Translations under genes and position numbers: made by a program
Origin: Casuarina equisetifolia
Lineage: Eukaryota > Streptophyta > Magnoliopsida > Fagales > Casuarinaceae
Assembly: GCA_028551475.1 (NCBI GenBank)
Contig: CM052355.1
Span: 3,162,001-3,226,000 of the forward strand
DNA length: 64,000 nt
Direction of reading: 5' to 3'
In this document: piece after piece, positions 1-10,549 of the stretch
How the letters are laid out: every line of letters starts with the position of its first letter
How positions within the stretch are numbered: position 1 is the stretch's first letter
The notes under the pieces: model-generated
Seen by the model: the letters and a program-made list of their open reading frames with translations, nothing else
The model's database searches: none
What the model was told of the DNA's origin: nothing

Positions 1-169
1 TAGTATTATCCCTTGTAGTCCAAAGGCCTCGGGTAAAGCAACCATTAAAGGCATATCCTTCTAGATATAATTATATAAAAAAAATATCAAATAATATCAG
101 GGAAAGCTTAGCAAAATAGCAACATAATCTATTGATTTAACAAGCAAAAAAGGATGAAGACAGAGAGAA

Positions 170-313
170 TCACATTTGGTCGACAATCCCTTGACGAGCG
201 TCGGACGGCAATTGGGCCCTCCAATTGCCGGTGTTCAGGGCAGATTCCCCTCCGAATCCTTCTCCACCTACGCGGCCTGGACTCGAAGCCGGCTTCAAGT
301 TGTTGGAAACCAT
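170..313 (-). CDS. MED15-like KIX-domain first exon, partial or relic
   Basis: A minus-strand reading frame of 47 codons begins with ATG at 313 and carries the motif NTGNWRAQLPSDARQGIV. This closely resembles the start of the KIX domain in plant Mediator subunit 15 proteins, where a TGxWRxQLxxDxRQxIV stretch follows a short Gly/Pro-rich leader. In that family the KIX domain binds transcription activators in the nucleus. The frame hits TGA at 170-172, but a GT just before it (AAAT|GTGATT) could be a weak splice donor, so this may be exon 1 of a gene running off the left edge. No second exon can be recognised in bases 1-169. Its immediate flank is duplicated elsewhere in the window but the KIX piece is not. 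It may equally be a stranded gene fragment. Confidence 0.5.
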   Translation of the reverse strand: MVSNNLKPASSPGRVGGEGFGGESALNTGNWRAQLPSDARQGIVDQM

Positions 314-446
314 CAAATTCTAGAACAACTTATGACCAAATAGAACACCGACCTCCACAGCGACAAAATCAGACTCAACTTCCAGGCGTTCAGGCGAGAA
401 AGCGGGCGATAACTACAAAGCCCGTTTCTGATTCCCCATATTCTCA

Positions 447-478
<32 letters not shown>

Positions 479-889
479 GCAACGGCGTCTAAGGGAGGAA
501 TGCATAAATAAAGTTGCATTGGGAATCGACGAAAAACGCATGCGATATCCTGCATGTTTGCTTCCTTCCTGGTGTGACGCTTTGTCATGGCGAACCGCAA
601 GAATGACAATTGGGTTAGATTCAGCTCCTTACGTGTAAGTCATGCCAGTCCGCACAATCACGAATTCCAAACCAACCTCTTTCTCACTTCCTTACCTTTT
701 TCATTACTTCCAACGACAAAACAAGGTGCTATCTTAACTCTCTACCTCGGCACACACAATCAAGGTCCTTTCCGAGTGTCGATTTGCTCTTTTGGATTCT
801 GGTTGAGCACATAGATTTGTGAACCTCTAGAGCATTGACGTATCATATAAACCAGTTTCTAGTTTGTTTAACAAAATCTTGCGAAGAAT
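314..889. other. Flank of P block; no gene
   Basis: Non-coding. The stretch from about 380 is shared with 26090-26480 and 36590-36990, marking the edge of a duplicated block. It looks like leader or promoter sequence rather than protein-coding DNA. The open frame across 154-492 is an artefact of the GA microsatellite and the KIX exon on the other strand. Confidence 0.6.
448..479. repeat. (AG)n microsatellite
   Basis: About 32 bases of AG dinucleotides with one GG interruption. The duplicated copies near 26150 and 36650 have only one or two AG units at this place, so the expansion is specific to this copy. Confidence 0.9.
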
Positions 890-1620
890 CTATGCGGACC
901 TGAAGCTCTGAACTGCTTGTATGAACGATGCGGCCTTTCTCTTGTACGGAGTACCCAAAAGATTAAAGAAAGCACTACTGGAGCTAGAACCATACCCAAC
1001 CCAGTACTGATCAGTTTACTATACCGCCCCAGTCTTGGACAGTAATCATCCCTGATATCTCCAATGGCTTCTCGAACAAGAGAGCAGTCCTCAATATAAA
1101 AAATGAGGGGTCAAACGGCCTGCATTCCCGCAGTTACCGGATTCTGAAACCTAGCAAACATGATTTCTCCACTCCTTCAAAATACAGAAGGAGGGTACTG
1201 GGACTTCCCATACAAAAGGATGGATCAAATATCTTTTCCTTGACTTCCTGCAAATAACTGCGCATATGAGAACCGAAAAAGAACTATAAAGTTTGGTTCT
1301 AAGGTGAAAAAGAATAAGATTGCTGAAATCCAAGTATGTTCTACGTTTGTTGTTTTCTTATAAATCGATTTTAAGAGAAAAATAAGCCTTCTATTATTGC
1401 TAGAAAATTGGTCCTTAAATCCAATGAAGAAACATACAACATACAGCTAAGTTTGGAGCATTTTTCCTTGACTGACAAGCTCATGTTGGGTGAAACTTCA
1501 AGGATTGTGAACGTCATACGTAATGGCCATCAATTAAAATGCATGTTTATTAATTTAGCCATCATGGTTGTGGCTTTCCTGTGCTGCATTGGTTAAGATC
1601 ACCATCAGCATAGGACGGAA
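890..1620 (-). pseudogene. TM-gene stub Z1 (last-exon remnant)
   Basis: Bases 890-1260 align, read on the minus strand, with the last exon of the TM gene at 10550-10930. The flanking words for the 3' end, the GGTCAAACGGCC core and the upstream intron edge are recognisable, but the central part is deleted and no frame stays open. Bases about 1545-1605 match the end of TM exon 8 and its splice donor. Everything between and upstream is gone, so this is a dead stub. A second copy of the same stub lies at 37150-38240, meaning the stub was already dead when the P block was duplicated. Confidence 0.7.
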
Positions 1621-2211
1621 GATAGTGAATTGACTAAATTTTAAATAATGGTCCAAAATGGTGAAGTTAGAAAGGAAATCGTTCTGATAGTTTCTAAAAA
1701 TAAAAGATAAAATGATATAAAAGCAAAACCAGAAAAGTGGACTATTTTTTTTTTTTTTGTGTGTGGCTTGCCTTTTACCATGACTATTGATCAATGGGAT
1801 GAAACATGACGATATCGGGGACTGGAAACTCAAACTAAATTAATTAATCCATTCAAATTTTTTTATGGTAGTTAAGTATTGATATTGATACTCGTTTCTA
1901 TCCTTTGAAAGCAGTCATTTTTATGGTATTAGTTGTGTTAATTGGGTTGGATTAAAAGGAAACAGCATCGACGTTTAAAAGAAAAACTACAAAAGAGATC
2001 AACTTGGTAATAAAAACTAATCTAATCACCAAAAGCTCGAACAAATTAAGTCATTTAAAGCATAACCCAGTTAAAATCGCACCACATTATTCAAATGCAT
2101 CCAAAAACTCTGCATTTAATTTCCCCATGGAGCAATCTTGAAACTTTTCCGATCCCCTCAAGAAAAAGAGAACACGATCAGAGGAAAGAGGGGGAGAGCA
2201 AGTTTATACGA
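1621..2211. other. AT-rich spacer; no gene
   Basis: Nothing coding is visible. The whole stretch has a diverged counterpart at about 38240-38886. A run of T near 1745-1759 differs in length between the copies. Confidence 0.6.
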
Positions 2212-2478
2212 TCAAGAAATTGCCACCCGATCATGGCCATTGCTATTCATCAAGCTGAACCTGGCCGGCCTGGGCTGGAAATTCCTCCTCCGTCGAAGAC
2301 CGTGGCTTGAGGGCTTGATGACAGCATGGTCCACCTTGGATTTGATATCATAGACATTGGATTTGCCGGGAAGCTTGAGGGAGCCCCGGTGCAGGCTGCA
2401 GCGGAACGAGACTGGGTGGCTGGTGGGAGAGCATAGGCACGTCCTTGAAGAAGAAAAAGAAGAACCCTTCTTTACCAT
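2212..2478 (-). CDS. Short serine-rich CLCSPT-family protein
   Basis: An 88-residue protein. The N-terminus has a serine run (residues 6-10) followed by RTCLCSPTSHPVSFRCSLHR (about 11-30), the signature of a plant family of small serine-rich proteins of unknown function. The C-terminal third contains KPSSHGLRRRRNFQPRP, which matches the family's second conserved block (Arg-rich, then FQP.P.R). Length is normal for the family. ATG at 2478 sits in a strong context (GCAGCCATGG). No signal peptide or membrane segment is visible; the basic C-terminus would fit a soluble or nuclear protein, but that is inference. The duplicated copy at 38887-39171 has lost its frame. The 20 extra bases in that copy could instead be a deletion here, but the good match of this C-terminus to the family argues that this copy is the intact one. 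Confidence 0.65.
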   Translation of the reverse strand: MVKKGSSFSSSRTCLCSPTSHPVSFRCSLHRGSLKLPGKSNVYDIKSKVDHAVIKPSSHGLRRRRNFQPRPARFSLMNSNGHDRVAIS

Positions 2479-3786
2479 GGCTGCGCTGCCTCTGCATGTA
2501 CTTCAGCTCTCTGCTCTTTCACTCCTGTCTGTTGATTCTTCGGTATCAAGCTAAGAACTCTGCCGAGGTAAAAAAGCAGGTTTTTATGGCCTTTTTCCGT
2601 TTTATTTGAACATGTGATTACCACTTACACCCTTGTCTTGTCCTGGTTTATAAATATTAACCGTAGTTTCTTGTCAGTCAAATTGAACAAGACAGCACAG
2701 ATCATAATTACATGCCAGGTTATTTAGTCACTAATGAATCTCATTTATAGCCTTCTCGAAGTCCCATCTCTACTATTAGTTTGATCCTATGATTTCTTTA
2801 TTCTCCAGGTGATTCTGTGTTAATCTGATGGTAAACAATAAAGTTGTTTTGTTAGATCGCACTTGCAAAGCACTAATGAAAAAGAAAAAGGGAAAATCAA
2901 GAAACGCTCTCGAGTACCTGCCATGCATCCCGTGGCCGCAACAAAAGGTTCTTTTGAATTGTGGCTTTCTATTGTCCTATGCAGAAAAGTCGGTCAGATT
3001 CTGTGATCAAACCTTTTTGTCTAGCACAAGCTTGCACGAGAGTTACAAGCTCCTCACATGTCAATCATACTAGTCCACAGTACCAAACTCCATACTTACC
3101 TCCCTCTCACTTCCACACCTTTTTTGTTACTTCTAATGAAGAAAAGGGTGCTTTTTGAAGCAGTTGAATGTTGACTTAGTTCTCTGCATCAATACACAGA
3201 ATCAAGGTCCTTTTCTGGTGTTGATTTGCTCTTTTGGTTTCTGATTTGGCATATAGATTTGTGAAGTTCTAGAGCATTGATGCCACATGTAAATCAAATT
3301 ACCCATGCAGCCATAAAATGTTTCTTATGATAGAAACGCATGGAGGACACAAGTCTTATGCACGAAAATAAGATCCTTACTATGAAGTTAAATGAAAGAA
3401 TAATTCTCTAATTTTTGAACTAATTTTGAGATTAGATTATAAATTTATTTTTAATATGGCATTAGAATTGATTCTATTCTTTTTTATACAGTTTTGGATT
3501 ATAAAAGTCTTATAATAAAAGATAAAATTCTTAATACGATAGATGAAAAAAAATTTGATGTTAGAATCCTTGATCATTATACAAAAAGTCTGAGAATTGA
3601 TGGCTAATTAAGAATCAATTTATTTGAATATCATTATTGACTTGAGTCTTCATAAGTCTAAGCACATCATTATCCTAATATCATGCAAAATGAGCCTTTA
3701 ATTTCCAAACTAACTCTTAAGTTAGATTAAATACCTATTTCTATTGAGAGAAAATCTTGCGAAGAATCTACAATAATTACAGAACT
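2479..3786. other. Spacer of P block; no gene
   Basis: Non-coding, with a counterpart at 39172-40800. The sequence TTCTATTGT at 2967-2975 is the unoccupied target of the 500-bp insertion found in the second copy at 39660-40159. The short open frames at 2828-3158 are not conserved in the other copy. Confidence 0.6.
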
Positions 3787-5434
3787 TTACATGAAAGCTT
3801 TCCACGCCGTTGAATTAGAATGTGGAGTTGAAGCTCTGAATTGCTTATACGAATGAGACTACCTTTGTCTTGCACAAAGAAGCCATAAGACCAGAGAAAA
3901 CAAGACTGTAGCTAAAACCACACCCAACACAATACAAATCCGTTTACTGTTCTGCCTCGGCCTGGACAGTAACCACCACTGGTATCTTTGATGGCTTCTT
4001 GAACAAAAGCACAATTCACTAAGTTAACAAGGAATGGCCAAGAATGGTGTAGTGCACCGCGCACGTCAACTTCAGTCTCCATTTGCTTGTAAAAATTTGG
4101 GGTCAAACGGCCTATACAAGTGCAGTTACCCGGATTCTGGAACTTTGCAAAACATATTTTCTCCATTCCTGCAGAACACATGAGAAGAATACCAAGACTT
4201 CCCATGAAAAAGATTGGATCAAATACCTTTTCCTTGACTTCCTGCTAATAACTAGCCCATATGAGATCCGTTTGTTGAGATTTGGCGTGTACTTTAGTTG
4301 TCAAGCCTTTTGCCTTGAAAGCGTGGTAGAATATTACGATGTTAAAGTGAAATCTTGTAAAACACCTATTAGACTAGGTAGAGGCTGATTATAAACAGGC
4401 ACAAGCCAAGTCTGAAAAACCACATTGCTGCAATTAGGAAAAAAGGAGCTCCGGTAAACCTAGTAGACTCTATTAAAATTTGTGTTAAAACACTAAATTT
4501 CTAAGTTTAAATTGATAAAGAATTATTTTACAGAAAAATGATTTTTTTAAAAATTTATGGAAAAGATTTTTTTTAAGTAAACTGAAAATTGATAAAGACC
4601 ATTAAGGTCAAACTATCATAAGGTACTAGTAATTTTAAGAGAATTCTAGATGAAAAAGGTAAAAAAAGTTGTGAAAGCTTCAAGATATAAGAATATGAAA
4701 GTTAACAAAATCAAGAAAATCCTCAATGATAGAATAAGATATAACCTGTGAAAGTACCGTATAATCTAACAAAGATTAGTAAACAATATGCCTTAACATA
4801 AAATACAATTATGAAAGTTAAAAGAAAAGGGCAACTAAATGGGAACTACAGAAAGTCACAACAAAGTAATGATGGTTCGTAATATTCCATCCACCCTTGT
4901 AATATCGAAAATGGTCAAGAGGGTCTCTCCTGTGCGTTAGTTCTGCAGCCAATATCAGAGATGAATTCTTTGCAGTTTCGGAGATTGTTTCCCCCAGAAG
5001 ATACTCGTGCACCCCCTGAAGCGGCAATTTAAACATCCCCATCTCGCATATCTCCAAGTAATGAATCATACAAGGACACAATGGTTAGAAAAGGTTTCTT
5101 GATCAAACCACTGAAAAGACGAATTTTAAGTGCTATTTGGTGAGCCTTCTGGAAGAATTTTAAAGATTAACATTTATGTGATATAAGATTAACAAAGAAA
5201 ATGATGCCTGGTGAACAAACTAAGTTCTTGAGCACCAATAATCTTAGCCTGGCATGCTGGAAGTAATTTTAATCTCGTAGACAATAACTTTTTTAAATGC
5301 TAAGTGAGAGATTCCTCGAACGAGAGCTGTTGATGGTTGGTGATATTAAGAAGCTCCATGAGTGACAGAAAGGGTTGAGAAAGCAAGAAGCAGAGTCGGT
5401 AGCAACAGGAAATGCGCTGACTTGAAAAGAACAT
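3787..5434 (-). pseudogene. TM-A, dead copy of the multi-pass membrane protein gene
   Basis: Minus-strand copy of the TM gene. The last exon (3787-4165) is recognisable from NCTCIGRLTPNFYKQM and LVNCAFVQEAIKD, but a one-base loss after GGYCPG shifts the frame. Exons 4 to 8 are missing: sequence passes directly from the last exon to an exon-3 piece at about 4385-4475. Exon 2 is present at about 4865-5060 with the family motif RRDPLDHFRYYKGGWNITNHHY. Exon 1 starts at ATG 5434 but is frameshifted after a few residues. The gene is non-functional, and the deletion is not shared by the other copies. Confidence 0.8.
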
Positions 5435-6419
5435 GGCCTTATCGTTTTGTCTTTTGTTTGGTTTTTGTACCTGCAAGCGAGAAGTACATGACGAGATCAA
5501 TGATCTTATAGGATTTCTCCGAAGCGAGACGTGAAGTATGTGGATTTTAGAGCCTTGTTTTATTCCGTTTGCCCGTTCGGACAAATGCTTGGTTTTGGCT
5601 TTGTGTGGAGGAATTGTTACATCTGTAGTTTGAATGTTGAACTGCGCTTTTCGGTAGGATGCTTCTGTCCTTTCCCTCACAATGATGTTAAAAATATGTA
5701 GAATACGTTTGCTGTGCCGAATAAAGTAAAATAGAATGATAGGGATATCTGCATAACAAATTTATATTCTATATGTAAATGAATTTGAACTGTTGATAAA
5801 TCTGAAGCTTTAGGGTTAGATTTGAATCAGAACTTTGACTACTAATATTCATTTGATTATATTGTAAGGAATCGTGCACTTTGCTTTCTGCTGGTGTACC
5901 ATAGCCACATTGTTAAAATCCACTTCACTAGTAACAATTTGAGAACTATTAAGCATGATATGATTCCAAATTCACTCTTTAACAATGTGAAACTATTCTT
6001 CATATTTCAACAACACTCACACCACAATAATCCACCTTTAAGGCTAATTTTGATGTTGTTTTACTAGATAGACTCACCTTTCAAGCATATGGGTGCTAAG
6101 GAGGAATTTAGACTTTGATACTATAATAAGAAGTCTATTGTTCAATTCAAAAATTAACTTAAGAGTTTGTAAAATCTCATTTCACTTAATTAAGATTCTA
6201 AACTTATTTCTTAATAATATAAAAACAATTGTTTACATCTCAATAAAATTATAGATAGAACTTATACCCAAGGTTGACCAAAGGGGTCTCGTGTTGTCTT
6301 TCATCATCATATTTTCTAGTCATAAAACTTGTTTTTCAATAGGACTATTGAGAGGAAGAATCCAAATAAAAGAACATGTCGGTTAAAGGCCTTGTATTCC
6401 TTCTTCGGATTTTTGTCAG
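5435..6419. other. TM-A upstream region and spacer; no gene
   Basis: Upstream flank of TM-A, then AT-rich spacer shared with 13991-15129, 30036-31174 and 45664-46799. No coding frame is conserved across the four copies. Confidence 0.6.
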
Positions 6420-7165
6420 AAAATGCAGGGTTGATTTTCTTGGTAAAAAGCTGGTGCAGCGTCTCTCTTGCATAAACTAACCAGAAGATCGAAGAGGGCA
6501 TAACTGCTTTATTGTGCAGGTTTTATCAGCATAGAATGGATTGCAAAGAATCAGCTAGTGTGGACCGGACTGATTATAGTAAGTACATCCAGCACTCTGG
6601 GTAGCATTTCTGTTGGCAACATTAATTATGAACTGATTCACTATACCGGCTATTAGGAAGGTCATTTTTGCTCAGATTCAAGGTTTCTTAGAGTTGTCGT
6701 TAGACCATGCAAGGGAGAAGTTTGCTTAGAGCCGAATGAGACGTGGGTTGTTTGAACCATTCATCCATTGCAAAACGTGTTTGCTACCACATTGAAACAT
6801 GGATACACATAGCTTTAGGTGTTGTAAATTTAGGTGATGGCAATGTTTTGGAATCATTGGCAACCTAAGTTTACAAATCATTCACTTTATTTTCTATATG
6901 CATCCTGAAGTTTGTTCAAATACATATGTTAACTTGTCAATGTTTGTATCCTCTTGCTTCAGAGCATATTTCAACATATATGGGAGTTTTCAATCATAGA
7001 AGGGAAGGATAGACAAGGGACTTGCATCGCTATAATAGTGAAATTTACAAGGAAGACAAGCGAAAGTGCATGGGCAATTGGAGAGAAGCCATTGGGCTTT
7101 GTCCTTCTGTAGCAATAGCAGAGAATTAAGAAACATAGGCCTAATATCAAAAACCAGGTTGCAAT
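6420..7165 (-). pseudogene. TMp relic, unit 1
   Basis: Decayed relative of the TM gene. On the minus strand, pieces resembling TM exon 3 (about 6985-7165), exon 8 (about 6530-6790) and the last membrane segment (about 6420-6510, WLVYARETLHQLF against WLLRARQRRSHSY of TM-B) occur in the correct order. Exons 1, 2 and 4-7 are not found. Frames are broken in every piece. It is recognised mainly through better-preserved copies at 15130-16100 and 46800-48575. Confidence 0.5.
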
Positions 7166-8082
7166 AGTGGCTAGAAGAAGAATACCAGTAAATGCAATTG
7201 ACTACAAGAAGACCATTCTTCAGAGCAAGAAATTAATACATCAAGACAACCAGAACATCTAAGTAACAAACAATAATTGAGAAACCAAAAATGTGCATGT
7301 GATCCAGGCGATTGGGTTTATGATTTTAGGCACAGGTAATATTATCAGAACCCATACAAGAAGGAGAATTCAAGGTCAAAGAGGATATCATTTGTTAGAA
7401 TTTAGATACTTTTTCTGTCATCAAGAAGCAATGTCCAGATGTTATCTTGGTATGCACTTAATTTATAAACTTTACAATTTAGACGATTATAGCAGCAATT
7501 AAAAGACTGTTAAAAGTTTTCCTAAATGTGAAAAATGTTAACTTGAGGTTAATGATTGTGATTTAAGTAACTTTAAGGAACTTCATAATGTAAAGTTCCT
7601 TAAGGACTTTTGGGATTTCAAATTTTTGTTAGTGGTGCATGAATTTGGAAAAATAAAACTGTAGATTTTGAGACTCGTTTTTGTTTTTCCAAAGCAACAT
7701 TGACCACGTGATGGAGTGGCACATATCCAACCCCTAAAAGCTTGCCATTTGAGCAATGGTGGCTATGCACCCAGACAACATGATTTATTTGTTAGGCCTG
7801 CAGTTAGGTGCCTCAAGGGAAGGACAGAGAGTCTTAGAATTGTAAATTGAGATGAACAAGTTGAATTATAGGCTCTATAACATGAGATTACAAACCCTCC
7901 TCCATTTCAATCTTCTCTGCAAGATGGTTGTTCTAATGGTTGTGGATTTTGTAGACATTTGAGTATCGTAAGTATAAAATCCACATTAAAATATAGAGAG
8001 AAAGAAGGAAGGGACACCGTCTAACTTTCCTCAAACTGGCACACAAACTCATAGAATTTATTAGGAGACACCAAATTCAATA
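7166..8082. other. Spacer between TMp and DUF247-1; no gene
   Basis: Contains a block (about 7680-7850) that recurs at 16560-16745, 32570-32745 and 49060-49230. In those copies it supports an open frame of 80-140 codons on the minus strand, but here the frame is closed, so coding is not supported. Confidence 0.5.
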
Positions 8083-9726
8083 CTAGATATTCTTGATCGC
8101 AAGCAGGCGAGTCCAGGTATAGAAAGAACAAAATGCTTGTAATGTCATTAAGAACAGAAGCAAAACTGCAGCAAGCAGTACCAAAATCTGCCAACACCCA
8201 AACACGTTAAGCCTCAAGTATTTCCCAACTTTAACTCTCCATCTACTGTTGTGATACTTATTCACATCTTCAATCACCTTGTCTAAGAATGGTACTCTTG
8301 TCAACCTGATCGACTTGCTCATTCCATTCCAGAGGTTGGCCACCTCTTCATCACTTCTCAGACGGTTTAAAATGATCCCTCTTTCTCTAAGTACTTGCAC
8401 ATCCTCTTCACTGTCTATGATGCCATTCATTAATTCAGTGTAACGTGTAAAAGCCAACGGACCGGATGCATTTGAGGCTTCATATGCTACCAAGTTTCTC
8501 AAAATCACCTCCGTGTTAACATCTAAGGCAATGGTGGGAAGGTAAAATGTGGCAGTTTTTATGTCAAAAGCAATGGTTGAGATAGTACCCTTCGTGGGAA
8601 CAAAATGCACCCTAGATTTTGATAGTTCAGTCACGGAAGGGATTGTGATTTCCTCTACCAGTGGTGGCCTGCTAATATTATTGTTTGAACTTGTATTCTC
8701 ATCTCGGGGCTTGTGTTCTTCTTTATCTGGGCTGAAAAATAAATACTCCACAGGCTGCTTTAAGATTGTGAATACCGGAAGGTTAGAGACGATTGTCCAA
8801 GGCAATTTCTGGATGAGTTTCACAGGTCTAGATTTTAGTGCTTGCTTGAGGCCGCGCCTTAATTTCGAAAGCAGCTTCGAACTCTCATTAAGAACTTGTT
8901 CGACATACCTTGAGTCTGCAGAAGGTTTTTCCTCACCTTGTATGTCTTCATTATGATCCTCAACTTCGATTATTTCCGTTGGTTTTTCCATTTTCGGCAC
9001 CACCATGTGGTACAAAAAGTCTAACAAATGTGTGCGCTCTGAGACCTGTATCTTCGGCAGGTCTTCCGTGAGGTCGAAAGGTGAAAGCTCTTTGAATAAT
9101 CCCATTAACATTAGACGTAAATTGTTATCGGCAGTCTCTAGTGATGAGAATTGGAATTCCGACATCTTCCTTAATACAAATAAAGGAATTTGATTCTCGA
9201 GCATTACAATATCTCTTAGAATTGAATTCTGCGCTGACTTTGTTCTTGCATAATCGAGCGGGAGTGACATCCTGGAAGAGACTCTTGCTAGCCCCATTCC
9301 TTCTCTGATGACGAAGATCTGAAGGAACTCAAGCAAGAATGATGCGTCAATGGCCATCATCCATGCTAACGTTTCACCATTGAAATCTAGGTGCCTATGG
9401 TAGCACGCTCTGATCCTTTGCTCAAGGTTTCTCAACTGGTCAACAACATTTTGGAAATTAAGGCTTTGGAGTTGCTTTTGAGCTCTTTTTGCTGCTGCTA
9501 CCTTATACCTCTCCATCTCATAGAGCTCTGGACGCCAATAGTGGTAAGGACCAAGAGCAACCTGTTGGGGAGTGTAAGAATCAGGATCACTAGCTAGAAG
9601 GGCTTTGGGGACGTTGAAGATGCATCTGGGGACTTCATCATAATCCTCGATATTTTCTTCAAGGGTTCGACGGATCTGAATGACCCATTGTAGCTCATCA
9701 AATTTCGGCTCAGACTGTGATGACAT
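8083..9726 (-). CDS. DUF247-1, type I DUF247/UPF0481 protein, intact
   Basis: A 547-residue single-exon protein, the usual size and structure for plant DUF247 proteins. Visible family marks: WVIQIRR (14-20), CIFNVP (35-40), the YTPQQVALGPYHYWRPELY segment (51-69), DASFLLEFL (128-136), MLENQIPLFVL (175-185), and DVNTEVILRNLVAYEA near 405-420. A single hydrophobic helix at about 511-533 followed by a short tail suggests a C-terminal membrane anchor with most of the protein on one side. There is no N-terminal signal peptide. ATG 9726 is the only start upstream of the conserved region. Biochemical function is unknown; in grasses some DUF247 genes are male determinants of self-incompatibility, which does not prove a role here. 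This is the only intact type I copy; 17002-18600, 49479-51073 and 62650-63014 are dead relatives. Its promoter contains a private 97-bp duplication. Confidence 0.93.
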   Translation of the reverse strand: MSSQSEPKFDELQWVIQIRRTLEENIEDYDEVPRCIFNVPKALLASDPDSYTPQQVALGPYHYWRPELYEMERYKVAAAKRAQKQLQSLNFQNVVDQLRNLEQRIRACYHRHLDFNGETLAWMMAIDASFLLEFLQIFVIREGMGLARVSSRMSLPLDYARTKSAQNSILRDIVMLENQIPLFVLRKMSEFQFSSLETADNNLRLMLMGLFKELSPFDLTEDLPKIQVSERTHLLDFLYHMVVPKMEKPTEIIEVEDHNEDIQGEEKPSADSRYVEQVLNESSKLLSKLRRGLKQALKSRPVKLIQKLPWTIVSNLPVFTILKQPVEYLFFSPDKEEHKPRDENTSSNNNISRPPLVEEITIPSVTELSKSRVHFVPTKGTISTIAFDIKTATFYLPTIALDVNTEVILRNLVAYEASNASGPLAFTRYTELMNGIIDSEEDVQVLRERGIILNRLRSDEEVANLWNGMSKSIRLTRVPFLDKVIEDVNKYHNSRWRVKVGKYLRLNVFGCWQILVLLAAVLLLFLMTLQAFCSFYTWTRLLAIKNI

Positions 9727-9786
9727 TGTTTGCTTGGGAGAAGAGAGATTTTCTAGGAAAAGTTATTGTTGTCGAGTGGCGAGGAA

Positions 9787-9980
9787 GTTGGGAGTATGAG
9801 AGTTTTAATTACTATAAATACAGAAACATTACTATAATTAATGAACTTCGTTAAATGCTTGCCATCGACGTGTGAAACGCATAGTTGGGAGTATGAGAGT
9901 TTTAATTACCATAAATACAGAAACATTACTATAATTAATGAATTTTGTTAAATGCTTGCCATCAACATTAAAACATGCGT
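9787..9980. repeat. 97-bp tandem duplication in the DUF247-1 promoter
   Basis: The stretch beginning GTTGGGAGTATGAGAG occurs at 9787 and again at 9884. At the junction, GTGTGAAACGCA is the reverse complement of TGCGTTTCACAC, which stands downstream at about 9975-9986 and in the single-copy promoters of DUF247-2 and -5. The duplication therefore seems to have formed with a short snap-back. Confidence 0.8.
9811..9820 (-). promoter_or_regulatory. Possible TATA box of DUF247-1
   Basis: Read on the minus strand this is TATTTATAGT, about 85 bases upstream of the ATG. A second copy lies 97 bases further upstream because the promoter is tandemly duplicated. The same word stands in the same place upstream of the dead type I genes. 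Confidence 0.35.
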
Positions 9981-10549
9981 TTCACACTCTTGTTTTACTA
10001 CTCGCGGGTATCTTTCATTAGCGCCTGTCAGTTTAGATTTGTATAGTTCTAGAGCACTGCTGCCACGTAAAAATCAAAATACCTTTACAGCCATAAAATG
10101 TGTCTTAAGATTGAAACATGTTGGGAAAAAAGTTCTATGGGGGAAAATAAGATCTTTTGAAATTAAATAAAAAAATAATTCTCTAATTTTTGAACTGATT
10201 TTGAGATTGAATTATAAATTTATTTTCAATTTAGTATTAGAATTGACTCTATTATACTCTATACAATCTTGGGTTATAAAAGGCTTATAACAAAAGATAA
10301 TATTTTTGACAAGATAGATAAAAAAAAAAAGATCTTGGGATTGTTAATCATTATGTCAAAAGTCTTAAAGCTAAAGGCTATTAGGACTACATATCATCAC
10401 TAACTTCAGCTACCATAAGCCCAAGTCCACCATAATCACAAGATCAACACAAATGAGCCTTTAATTTCTAAACTGACTTTTAAATTGGACTTTATACCTA
10501 TTTCTAGTAAGAGAAATTCTTGCAAAAAATTTACAATAATTGCAATATT

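Noticed and set aside
154-492. 112-codon plus-strand open frame
   Set aside because: Its end is the GA microsatellite read as RERERE and its start overlaps the KIX exon on the other strand; not conserved in the duplicated flanks.
8549-8956. 135-codon frame opposite DUF247-1 (also 17450-17833, 24439-24873, 34520-34933, 49922-50305)
   Set aside because: Antisense shadow of the conserved DUF247 coding region; it recurs because the sense strand is constrained.
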